This document shows, one piece after another, positions 44,534 through 52,678 of a DNA stretch of 64,000 bases (the stretch's first letter is position 1; every line of letters begins with the position of its first letter). The stretch is from the NCBI RefSeq assembly GCF_015207395.1, contig NZ_JADEWX010000007.1, positions 16,177-80,176 on the forward strand, written 5' to 3'. The stretch is from Nodosilinea sp. LEGE 07088 (GTDB lineage Bacteria > Cyanobacteriota > Cyanobacteriia > Phormidesmidales > Phormidesmidaceae). The position numbers and the translations under genes were made by a program. Under the pieces are notes generated by a model. That model did not search any database, was not told where the DNA came from, and saw only the letters and a list, made by a program, of their open reading frames with translations.

Positions 44534-45349
44534 ATGGCATTTCCCAGACAACTTAACAACAAGAGTCGCTCGCTGCGTTGGTCGGGAGGCGGCCTGCTGG
44601 TGTTGGCTTCGCTTGGGCTGCACGGCGTGCTGTTGGGGTTTCCGCTACCTCAGTCTGACCCTACCCCTCCATCTATAACCACCGACCCGGTTGACCCCAA
44701 TGCCGCTATTGACGTGGTGCGTTTAGCGATCGCCCCGGAACCGACCCCTGCGCCCCCGATTGACGTTGCTCCACCCCCTAAATCAGAACCTGTGCCGCCT
44801 AGGGCTGCTACGGCCCCGCCGCCTGTGGCGCCCGAACCGGTTGAGCCAGCACCGAACCCAACGCCTGCTGAGCTAGAGCCCTTGCCCCCTGAGCCCCCTC
44901 CCCAAACCCTGGACGATCGCCTGCGTGATCCAGGCGCCTATGCCTATAACCAACAGGCCAAGTCATCAATTTCTGACACCACCACCTTTTACACGTCGGT
45001 GGTATCTAGCTGGCTCGAAGCCGAGGGACAGGGCATTACCGACGACAACCGGCTGCCAATACCGGGCGAAAAACTGGCCCCGATCCAGGTGACGTATCCC
45101 CTAACGGCCTGCCTGACACCAAACCCCGCCGAAGGGGTAATCGGGGTGGTGGTCGATACCGCTGGCCGGCCCTTAAAGGAGCCGGTACTGCTCGATAGCA
45201 CGGGTTATACCGTTCTTGATGACAAGGCCCTAGAGCTGGTGTTGCAGCGCAATTTTCCTGCCCAGCCTGCGGGCAATCCCCTGCCTAACCCGAGGGGATA
45301 TTGGCTGCCCATTCAGGTACAGTACGATGTCGAGGGCTGCGCCTCTTAA
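44534..45349 (+). CDS. TonB-like energy transducer protein
   Basis: The 271-residue protein has the TonB layout: a basic start, one membrane segment (GGLLVLASLGLHGVLLGF), a long periplasmic Pro-rich rod (residues about 70-140, rich in PxP, EPVPP and PEPVEP) and a C-terminal domain with GVIGVVVDTAGRPLKEPVLLDSTGY and KALELVLQRNFP. TonB couples the proton-motive force to outer-membrane receptors. The ATG at 44534 (GGACAAG upstream) is preferred to an ATG at 44483. No exbB/exbD genes are near. Confidence 0.78.
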   Translation: MAFPRQLNNKSRSLRWSGGGLLVLASLGLHGVLLGFPLPQSDPTPPSITTDPVDPNAAIDVVRLAIAPEPTPAPPIDVAPPPKSEPVPPRAATAPPPVAPEPVEPAPNPTPAELEPLPPEPPPQTLDDRLRDPGAYAYNQQAKSSISDTTTFYTSVVSSWLEAEGQGITDDNRLPIPGEKLAPIQVTYPLTACLTPNPAEGVIGVVVDTAGRPLKEPVLLDSTGYTVLDDKALELVLQRNFPAQPAGNPLPNPRGYWLPIQVQYDVEGCAS

Positions 45350-45460
45350 ACGCCATGCAGCCTCAATAAATTTTGGCTTTCCCCTCTCTGGGTAGAGGTT
45401 AACTAAGACCAGGCTTGTCATAGTGACAGGTAGTTGAACTCACCCATCAATCGCTACCCT

Positions 45461-46423
45461 ATGGCTCAATCGACCTCTGCATCCAGCAATTCTGTTCAGG
45501 CTTATTTGAAGGAAATTGGCCGTATTTCTCGCCTCAGCCGCGAGGAGGAAATTTCTCTGGGTAAGCAGGTGCAACGATTCATGCAGCTTACTCAGCAAGC
45601 CGACAGCTTGACCAAGGCATTGGGGCGTGAGCCCACGCTAGCAGAATGGGCGACTGAAGCGAAGCTCTCTGCGACAGAGTTGAACCAGCAGATAGCTGAT
45701 GGCGAGGCAGCACGCTACCGCATGGTAGAAGCCAACCTGCGTCTAGTGGTATCGATCGCAAAGAAATACACCAAGCGCAACCTCGATCTGATGGATCTGG
45801 TGCAGGAAGGAACGCTGGGCCTCCAGCGAGGGGTTGAAAAATTTGACCCCACCAAGGGATATCGATTCTCGACCTACGCCTACTGGTGGATTCGTCAGGC
45901 GGTAACCCGCGCGATCGCAGAAAAAGGGCGGTCTATTCGCCTGCCCATTCACATCTTTGAAAAGCTGACCAAAATTAAGCGAGCCCAGCGTCAGCTGGCT
46001 CAAGACCTCGGTCGCACCGCCACCCTCGAAGAAGTGGCTAACCATTTAGACATGCCCCTAGCCCAGGTGCGTAAGTTTTTAGCGCAGTCGCGGCAGCCCA
46101 TGTCGCTCAATGCCCTGGTGGGGGAAAAGGGCGATACCGAGCTAGCCGATATGCTGGAAGACGAACAGGGGCAATCGCCTGAGGAATATGCCGCCCAGTC
46201 CAGTCTGAAGCAAGATATTTTTAAAGTACTCGATCGCCTCACCCCCCAGCAGCGCGAGGTTTTAGTCTTGCGCTTTGGCCTCGGCTCTGGTGAAGGATTG
46301 TCGCTTTCTAAGGTGGGCCAGCAGCTCAACGTCAGCCGTGAGCGGGTGCGCCAGATCGAGCGCGATGCGATCAAAAAGCTGCACTATGCCCGGCAAGATC
46401 TGAGAGCTTACCTGGCCAGCTAG
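45461..46423 (+). CDS. RpoD/SigA-family group 2 sigma factor
   Basis: The 320-residue protein is a sigma-70 factor of the non-essential group 2 that is abundant in cyanobacteria. Region 1.2 is [21 protein letters not shown], region 2 is [26 protein letters not shown] with [18 protein letters not shown], region 3 follows, and region 4 has [16 protein letters not shown] and [19 protein letters not shown]. There is no long N-terminal region 1.1, which marks it as group 2. I choose the ATG at 45461; which Sig (B, C, D, E) it is cannot be told. Confidence 0.9.
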   Translation: MAQSTSASSNSVQAYLKEIGRISRLSREEEISLGKQVQRFMQLTQQADSLTKALGREPTLAEWATEAKLSATELNQQIADGEAARYRMVEANLRLVVSIAKKYTKRNLDLMDLVQEGTLGLQRGVEKFDPTKGYRFSTYAYWWIRQAVTRAIAEKGRSIRLPIHIFEKLTKIKRAQRQLAQDLGRTATLEEVANHLDMPLAQVRKFLAQSRQPMSLNALVGEKGDTELADMLEDEQGQSPEEYAAQSSLKQDIFKVLDRLTPQQREVLVLRFGLGSGEGLSLSKVGQQLNVSRERVRQIERDAIKKLHYARQDLRAYLAS

Positions 46424-47184
46424 TAGACAGAGGTGACATCAACGGGGTGAATTTCAGCAGTGCGAGCAAAGTAGCGCCCCATCAGCCCATAGCTAATTAA
46501 ACCAATCCACTCCCGCATGACCAAAAGCCGCTCTCCCTTCGGGCCATAGTCTGCGGGTATTGGACTGGTGTGGGGAATGACCTCAAACCCCAGGCTGCGA
46601 AACGTCAACAGCGATCGCGCCATGTGGGGAAAATCAGTCACTAAAACCAATCGTTTAGCGCCGCGAGGCTTGAGTAACGCCGCTGTGAACAGAGCATTTT
46701 CATTGGTTGTTGTCGAACAGGGTTCCCCCTCAATGGATTCAGGAGGCAGCCCGTTGGCCTCTAGCATTTGGCCAATTTCAATCGCATCACCGCGACCGCT
46801 AGCAAAAATTAACGGTGCCCGCTGCTCTCTCCATAAATCGGTCACCGTTTGTACCCGACTGGCGCGAAAGCGTTCTCCCCGCCCCAGCACTACAATGGCA
46901 TCGGCAGGTTGTCCGTTGTCGGCAGGAACCAGCAGCGCTAGCCCCGCCGCACCAATCTTCCCTCCCAGCGGGGACATTGCCAACCCATACACCAGCATTA
47001 GCGATAGTCCTATCAACCTGGCTTGTATGCGCCAACGCCAGGACTTTAACAACCATGGCACAGCGATCAGGCCAACCAGCATCGGGATCACCCAGCGCCG
47101 TTGTGACAGGAGGCCATAGATACGCCAGCTAAAATCAACCCATTGGCTGGCAGTATCGACTGGACAACTAGATAGTTCAACCAT
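46420..47184 (-). CDS. YdcF family protein
   Basis: The 254-residue protein has an N-terminal part with two hydrophobic segments ([14 protein letters not shown] and [18 protein letters not shown]) and a C-terminal DUF218/YdcF domain with [18 protein letters not shown] and [21 protein letters not shown], then [15 protein letters not shown]. YdcF/ElyC/SanA proteins act at the envelope; the exact role is uncertain. The stop overlaps the sigma gene's stop by 4 bp in convergent orientation. Confidence 0.85.
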   Translation of the reverse strand: MVELSSCPVDTASQWVDFSWRIYGLLSQRRWVIPMLVGLIAVPWLLKSWRWRIQARLIGLSLMLVYGLAMSPLGGKIGAAGLALLVPADNGQPADAIVVLGRGERFRASRVQTVTDLWREQRAPLIFASGRGDAIEIGQMLEANGLPPESIEGEPCSTTTNENALFTAALLKPRGAKRLVLVTDFPHMARSLLTFRSLGFEVIPHTSPIPADYGPKGERLLVMREWIGLISYGLMGRYFARTAEIHPVDVTSVY

Positions 47185-47606
47185 GTCACATCTTTATCAA
47201 AGCTGACAAAATCAAGCCTGACATATTGAAGCCGAGCTTGGCTGAGACCTGGGGTTTAGCCTGAGGGCTATCCAGCTCATTCCGATGGAGAAACCGTTCC
47301 CATAGCCGTCGTCTAGCCGTCGCCACAACGATCAGGACATTGACATCGGTAACCTGTAGGTACTGGCTACTTGCCAGTTCGCCGTTCTAGTACTCTGAGG
47401 CGGAAATAACCCAGCTGTTTACTCACGCGGAAACCCTTATGAGACCTGGGGTTCCCGTTCTGCCTTCGGCCTTCTTACGTCTGCCTTTCGGTACTAGCCT
47501 CGGCTATCTGCTGTTAGTCCTGCTCCAAGCGAGTTGGCCAGCACTATAACAGTAAACGAAGAGTCCTTAAACTAAAGACTATCTGGCAATATCCCACTCA
47601 TTCTTT
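47185..47606. other. intergenic region holding type B repeat copy 3
   Basis: No gene is visible. The region contains the type B repeat at 47387-47497 and upstream sequence of moaE. The stretch between 47185 and 47386 shows no clear palindrome or repeat. Confidence 0.45.
47387..47497. repeat. type B CTAGTAC-ended repeat, copy 3
   Basis: The 111-bp copy starts CTAGTACTCTGAGG and ends TTTCGGTACTAG. It is in the same orientation as copies 1 and 4. It is not touching a gene. Confidence 0.85.
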
Positions 47607-48068
47607 ATGCAGCTCAGCACAACTTCGGTCAGTCCCGACAGTCTGCGCATTACCTTTGCGCCCCTTTCCCTAGATGAAGTCTATGCCCAGGCCGACAGCC
47701 CGGCCAATGGGGCGATCGTGGCCATGAGCGGCATGGTGCGCGATAACAGCGAAGGTAAACCTGTAGTAGCGCTAGAGTACCAGGCCTACGAACCCATGGC
47801 CTTAGAGGTGTTTCGTCAGATCGCTGGCCAAATTCGAGAGACTTGGCCCGAGGCCACCCGGGTTGTGATTCACCACCGCACCGGCAAGCTAGTGGTGGGG
47901 GAGATCAGCGTGCTGGTGGCGGTGGGCTGCCCTCACCGGGCCGAAGCATTTGCGGCCTGTCAATATGCGATCGATATCCTCAAGCACAATGCCCCAATCT
48001 GGAAGAAAGAACACTGGCAGGACGGATCCACCAGCTGGGTCAGCATTGGGGCTTGTGAAGAGGAGTAG
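47607..48068 (+). CDS. moaE: molybdopterin synthase catalytic subunit
   Basis: MoaE, with MoaD, inserts sulfur into precursor Z to make molybdopterin. The 153-residue protein has AIVAMSGMVRDNSEGKPVVALEYQAYEPMA, the active-site VVIHHRTGKLVVGEISVLVAVGCPHR, and the catalytic lysine region APIWKKEHW. The length is normal. No moaD is seen nearby. A fragment resembling the last 25 residues recurs at 61596-61676. Confidence 0.93.
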   Translation: MQLSTTSVSPDSLRITFAPLSLDEVYAQADSPANGAIVAMSGMVRDNSEGKPVVALEYQAYEPMALEVFRQIAGQIRETWPEATRVVIHHRTGKLVVGEISVLVAVGCPHRAEAFAACQYAIDILKHNAPIWKKEHWQDGSTSWVSIGACEEE

Positions 48069-48100
48069 CGCTCCATCTAGGGCAGCAGATAGCAGTGCAC

Positions 48101-48418
48101 CTAGGTGTCTCGGTCGAGAAGAGCTCGAATATCTTGAGCCCCGTAGAGGACTCTAACAATTTCTATGCTGTCGGGTTGATGACGGTAAAAAACTAAATAT
48201 CGTTTAAAGCCTTTGATATGCCACTTTCGTAGGCCTTTCAGCCGTTCTTGGCTGCTGGGGTAAGCACTCCCCATAACCGGCATACGGGCTAGATCTGCAA
48301 AGGTTTGGCGAGCGGCGTCAAAGAAGTCTAGGGCTTTGTCATAGTCGCTCTCTGCTAGATACCCGAAGTGCTCTCTCAGATCCAGTCGGGCTGGCTCTGA
48401 AACAACAATCCTAAGCAT
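48101..48418 (-). CDS. RelE/ParE-type toxin
   Basis: The 105-residue protein is a RelE/ParE superfamily member: LRIVVSEPARLDLREHFGYLAE, FFDAARQTFADLARMPVMGSAYP, LRKWHIKGFKRYLVFYRHQPD and ILYGAQDIRALL-like ending. ParE-type toxins poison gyrase; the exact target here is unproven. Its ATG overlaps the end of the antitoxin gene by 8 bp, which is the classic antitoxin-first operon. A partial copy lies at 61190-61320. Confidence 0.88.
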   Translation of the reverse strand: MLRIVVSEPARLDLREHFGYLAESDYDKALDFFDAARQTFADLARMPVMGSAYPSSQERLKGLRKWHIKGFKRYLVFYRHQPDSIEIVRVLYGAQDIRALLDRDT

Positions 48419-48683
48419 CGCGCTGGCTCTGGTGGCTCTCGATTAGGGCTAGCCGCTCTTGCTCCCACCAGTCGTCGGTGGCTTCGCTGCCTTCGCCTCG
48501 GTCTAGGCTGTCTAGCCCTTCGATGAGCAAACTATCTAGAGATTCTTTAGCCTGTCGCCGTTGCTGGTCGAGCAGCACCAGAGCCAGGAAATAGTCATCG
48601 GCGGAGGCGTAGCCGCTTTGGGCGATTTGCTCGTCCACATAGGCTTTGAGGTTGTCGGGCAAAGAAATGGTGATGTGACCCAC
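48411..48683 (-). CDS. ParD-type antitoxin
   Basis: The 90-residue protein begins with a ribbon-helix-helix domain (MGHITISLPDNLKAYVDEQIAQSGYASADDYFLALVLLD), followed by an acidic helical tail (LDSLLIEGLDSLDRGEGSEATDDWWEQERLALIESH) that should wrap the toxin. The gene overlaps the toxin gene by 8 bp. A degenerate copy recurs at 61320-61540. Confidence 0.88.
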   Translation of the reverse strand: MGHITISLPDNLKAYVDEQIAQSGYASADDYFLALVLLDQQRRQAKESLDSLLIEGLDSLDRGEGSEATDDWWEQERLALIESHQSQRDA

Positions 48684-49027
48684 GGCAGGGGTTCCTAAAG
48701 CGGCTAAGGGCTGTCTAAAGTCAGAGCCTCTCAGAGCGATCGACAGGAGGCTGCTTTTATTTTATGCCTTTCGCTAGATTTGCCAGGCTGAGGAGCTATA
48801 GCAGAGGTAGCAAAAAACGCGGGTGAGAGAATATGGCGAGTTGAATAGACCGTAGAAGTAGTAGGGTGGGCACTGCCCACCAGCCTTATTTTAGTAACAT
48901 TCGCCATAACCCGTCTTTATTCTAGGCTGTCTCCCAATTACGGGAGAAGTCTAAAACTTTTGGGGTGATTCCGCGGAATTTCCTCTGATGCGGTTGAATA
49001 AAGCAAAGAAGCTTTGAACTATCAGAT
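48684..49027. other. intergenic region with two palindromes
   Basis: I find no gene. GGTGGGCA and TGCCCACC at 48865-48881 make a perfect 8-bp stem around one base. ATTCCGCGGAAT at 48968-48979 is a 12-bp palindrome, 48 bp upstream of the start of the membrane protein gene at 49028 and could be an operator. Neither can be assigned to a regulator by eye. Confidence 0.5.
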
Positions 49028-49501
49028 ATGTCTGCACCGTTCAGAATCACCCGCCCGGCAGTAAAGTCGGTTGACACCAACGCCGAGAAAACAGCGAAGG
49101 AAGTTAAAAGCTATCTGGAACGGTTGCTAAAGCTGATTCCCGCAGAGGTAATCAGCCTGTACCTGGTAGGCAAGGGCATGATCGCTGGTGGAGCGGTCTC
49201 CCAGGCATCAATCGCCTATTGGGGCGGTTGGACGGTCGTTTGCTTGGTCGGCGTGTTCATCGTCAGAATATTTGGGACGGCGGATCCGAACCCAGATAAA
49301 CCAGAAGGTCAGCCGCAACCCCCGCCGCAATCTCCACAAATGGGGGCCGTGTTAATTGCCTGTGTCTCTTTCCTGGTATGGATTTACTCCATGGGGGATG
49401 TGTTTGCCCTGCTCAATCTCTACGAGCCCATATTGGCAGGATTGATTATGCTGGGATGGACTTTCTTCGTCCCGTTTTTCTACAAAGGCTCTCGTACTTA
49501 A
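49028..49501 (+). CDS. unknown small membrane protein upstream of the trypsin-STAND gene
   Basis: The 157-residue protein begins with a soluble stretch carrying an acidic/basic helix (TNAEKTAKEVKSYLERLLKLIPAEVISLYLVG) followed by four hydrophobic segments, the middle two separated by a Pro-rich loop (PNPDKPEGQPQPPPQSPQ). I do not recognise the family. It ends 57 bp before the 1028-residue trypsin-STAND gene on the same strand, so it is likely its partner: a small membrane protein could be an effector or membrane anchor of a STAND sensor. That role is inferred from position only. Confidence 0.65.
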   Translation: MSAPFRITRPAVKSVDTNAEKTAKEVKSYLERLLKLIPAEVISLYLVGKGMIAGGAVSQASIAYWGGWTVVCLVGVFIVRIFGTADPNPDKPEGQPQPPPQSPQMGAVLIACVSFLVWIYSMGDVFALLNLYEPILAGLIMLGWTFFVPFFYKGSRT

Positions 49502-49558
49502 GCGGTGATTGGCCTCATCCGTTGTGTGAGTTTGTAACATTCCTCAAAATCCTGAAAG

Positions 49559-52500
49559 ATGGCAGAGTCTTCTACGCCTTCCAGAAAGATTCAGAATCTG
49601 CGGAGTTTTACCGTTCAGATTCGACATATTAAAACCCAGGCGATTGTGGGTACGGGGTTTGTGGTCTCGGAGGAGGGGCTAATTGTCACCTGTACCCATG
49701 TGGTAGTGACAGCAGGGGTAAATCCACGTTTCGGAGAAATTCCTGGTCATTGGGAGTTAATTCGCAGTAGTTTCTTTCCCTCAAGTGACCCGTTGCAAAC
49801 CGATCGCCGGGCAGCTATCCCGGTGTATTTCGCCCAAGCGAAACAGAAAGACCAGCGAGAGCAAACGGCCATTGTGGTGGGATGTTTTGAGGACTACTCT
49901 GATGATGTGGTGTTACTCAAACTTGAACGTGACTTGCCAGAGGGAGTTGAAGTTGCCCTTGTAGATAGCGTTGATGATTCGGTCAACGTGCCTGACAACC
50001 GTCTGTTTCGGAGTTTCGGCTATCGACGGTTGGGCAATTACCAGGGACTTCAGGCCGGTGGAGAAATCTTTGGCACGGTTGAGCCTCCAGCAGATAGAAT
50101 CCTGTTGAAAGATCCGGTGCAGTTGCTATCGTCCACAGTCGACAGCGGTATGAGTGGAGCGGCAGTACTGGATGTGGTGCGCGATCGCGTCGTTGGCATC
50201 ATTGCCGAGACATCGGATATTCGCACTGGAGCCGACCGAGATACCAGTTTTGCGGTGGATTATGCCGTGGTACAGATGTTGCCTGATTTGAGTGAGACAT
50301 CATTAGAGGTATCCTTAGCCCAGCCCGATCGCCCAACTTCAAGCACCCGATCGCAGGCTATCCCCGCTGCTTCCCCAGGAGTCAAACCTGTGGCACTTTC
50401 TGCCACTCTGCCACCCAATCCCTTTGATCTAAAGCGCGCACCCAAACCGCTCGATGAATGGGTGGGGCGTGGGGAATTGCTGGAAAATTTAGATCAGGAC
50501 TGGGAAAGTGGCGATCGCTGCATTACTGGGCTCATCGGCTTTGGCGGTGAAGGCAAAAGCTCCCTCGCCCAGCACTGGGTCGATCGGGTGATGCAGTCGG
50601 GCTCACCCCAACCCGATGGCGTGTTTTGGTGGGGCTTTTACGAAAACCTGGATGTAGAGCAGTTTTTTGAGGCGCTGCTGCGCTATCTAGAACCCACCCT
50701 TGACCTGAGCCAGTACCCTTCCAGCAGCGCCAAAGTTGCCTACCTGAAAGCCACCCTGCATCGCAGCCGCCATCGCTACCTGCTGGTGCTGGATGGGTTG
50801 GAAGTGTTGCAACACCCCCAAGGGGATGACTATGGCCTGTTTACCAGCGTCGATTTAAAGAACTGGCTGCGCAACTTTGCCGAAGCCACCCGTGGCTCCT
50901 TTTGCCTGATTACCACTCGCGCCCCCCTGCTCGACCTGATCGACTACCGCACCTACACCTACCGAGAAGTGGAACATCTCAGCGCAAACGAAGGGGTGGA
51001 ACTGTTGCAAAAACTGGGCGTAAGCGGGAGCGAACCTGAACTACAGCAGGTGGTGCGGCAGTGGGGCGGCTATGCCCTGGTGTTGAGTTTGCTCGGTTCT
51101 TACCTGGTCGATCACTGCAACGGGGATATTCAGCAATTACCAGCGGATTTGGCCCCCACCGCAACGGAGGCCAAGTATGACCGGGTGAGCCGGGTGCTGC
51201 GCCGCTATGACGAGGCGTTGACCCCAGTAGATCGTGAATTCCTGGAAGGGTTCAGTGCTTCTCGGTTGCCCGTTCCGCAAGAGGCGTTAACGCTACTCCT
51301 CCCTGATTTGGCAGCAGACGAAGCAACCGCCATAAACATTGTGGCTCGCCTCGTCAAATACCGCATCCTGCGCTACAACCCGGATACCGCCACCTACACC
51401 ACCCACCCCCTGATCCGCGACCACTATCTGCAACGGCTGAACCAGCATTCAGATCGAGCCGTAGCCCTGCATCGCCAGATCGCCGACTTTTACCTCACCA
51501 CCGCCGGAGACACCCCAGAATTCCCGACCCTGGCTGACCTCACCCCCCTGATGGAAGCAGTACATCATCGCTGTCAGGCAGGAGATTATGATCAGGCGTT
51601 TGATGAAATTGCTTGGGAGCAGATTTATCAGGGCAATCGCGCTGTCCTCATTTACCAACTCGGAGCTTACGGCACCGATCTGAATCTGCTGCAAGACTTT
51701 TTCCCGGTGGGCAACACCAACCAAACCCCTCAGGTGAGCAGTCCGGACAAACAAAGATTCATTCTCAACGAAATCGGGCTCAGCTTGATGAACATGGGAC
51801 GACTGATAGAAGCCCCCCCGTTTTACGAGCGATCAGCCGCGGGTGTCGTTTCTGCAGAAGATTGGAGAAATGCTAGTGCTGCTTACCAAAACCTGGCAGA
51901 ACTTTATGCCTATCTCGGCGATCTTTCCGCAAGTGCTACTGCCGCCGAGTCTGCCCTCACCTATGCCCATCGTGTCGATGATGAGCAGCAGAAAAAGCAG
52001 AAAGAGAGCAATTCTCTGGCATACCAGGGGTGGGCAGCCCATCTGAAAGGCAACCTCGACGCTGCCCAGACTGCCTTTCAGCAAGCCGAGCAACTTGAGC
52101 AGCAGCAATACCTCTACAGTGTGCCGGGCATCCAACACGCCGAGCACCTGTACCGCCGGAGAGACACCGACTACGCCCGCCGCATCACCGAGGCAAACCA
52201 GGTCATCTGTGAACAAAATCGCTGGCAGTTTATCCTCAGCCTTTGCCACCGCCTGCTGGGCGATCTGGATGCCGCCCACAACCCGCAGGCTGCCCAGGAG
52301 CACTACAACGAAGCCCTGCGCCTTGCCCGCAGCATCTCAAAAAAGAACGTCCTGATCGAAGCCCTGCTGGCCCGGGGGCGGTGGGCGGCGCAACGGGGAG
52401 AGGGGGCCGCAGCGGCCAGCGACCTGGAGGAGGCTTTGAACTATGCCGTTGAGGGGGGCTATCGCATTCATGAGGCCGATATCCGGGTGGCCCTGGCCTG

Positions 52501-52645
52501 GATGCACCGGGCACAGGGCAACTCTGGTGCCGCCCAACGGGAGGCAGAGCGGGCGCAGCGCATGAGTCAGGCCATGGGCTACTACTGGGGCCAGCACGAT
52601 GCCGCCGAGGTGCTGACGGAGTTGACGGCGGTTGCAGGGGCTTAG
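49559..52645 (+). CDS. trypsin-like protease / STAND NTPase / TPR protein
   Basis: The 1028-residue protein has three parts. Residues 1-245 form a trypsin-like protease: GTGFVVSEEGLIVTCTHVV (His47), YSDDVVLLKLE (Asp115 or 116) and DSGMSGAAVLD (Ser199), so the catalytic triad appears complete. Residues 290-630 form a STAND (NB-ARC-like) NTPase with P-loop GFGGEGKSS (327-335), Walker B LLVLDGLE (408-415) and a winged-helix region. The rest is TPR-like helices up to the end. Proteins of this layout are candidates for immune or cell-death sensors, with the protease as effector. The membrane protein gene just upstream may be a partner. No target is known. Confidence 0.82.
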   Translation: MAESSTPSRKIQNLRSFTVQIRHIKTQAIVGTGFVVSEEGLIVTCTHVVVTAGVNPRFGEIPGHWELIRSSFFPSSDPLQTDRRAAIPVYFAQAKQKDQREQTAIVVGCFEDYSDDVVLLKLERDLPEGVEVALVDSVDDSVNVPDNRLFRSFGYRRLGNYQGLQAGGEIFGTVEPPADRILLKDPVQLLSSTVDSGMSGAAVLDVVRDRVVGIIAETSDIRTGADRDTSFAVDYAVVQMLPDLSETSLEVSLAQPDRPTSSTRSQAIPAASPGVKPVALSATLPPNPFDLKRAPKPLDEWVGRGELLENLDQDWESGDRCITGLIGFGGEGKSSLAQHWVDRVMQSGSPQPDGVFWWGFYENLDVEQFFEALLRYLEPTLDLSQYPSSSAKVAYLKATLHRSRHRYLLVLDGLEVLQHPQGDDYGLFTSVDLKNWLRNFAEATRGSFCLITTRAPLLDLIDYRTYTYREVEHLSANEGVELLQKLGVSGSEPELQQVVRQWGGYALVLSLLGSYLVDHCNGDIQQLPADLAPTATEAKYDRVSRVLRRYDEALTPVDREFLEGFSASRLPVPQEALTLLLPDLAADEATAINIVARLVKYRILRYNPDTATYTTHPLIRDHYLQRLNQHSDRAVALHRQIADFYLTTAGDTPEFPTLADLTPLMEAVHHRCQAGDYDQAFDEIAWEQIYQGNRAVLIYQLGAYGTDLNLLQDFFPVGNTNQTPQVSSPDKQRFILNEIGLSLMNMGRLIEAPPFYERSAAGVVSAEDWRNASAAYQNLAELYAYLGDLSASATAAESALTYAHRVDDEQQKKQKESNSLAYQGWAAHLKGNLDAAQTAFQQAEQLEQQQYLYSVPGIQHAEHLYRRRDTDYARRITEANQVICEQNRWQFILSLCHRLLGDLDAAHNPQAAQEHYNEALRLARSISKKNVLIEALLARGRWAAQRGEGAAAASDLEEALNYAVEGGYRIHEADIRVALAWMHRAQGNSGAAQREAERAQRMSQAMGYYWGQHDAAEVLTELTAVAGA

Positions 52646-52678
52646 TAAGCCTCTACGACGAATAAGACAACTTCAGAA

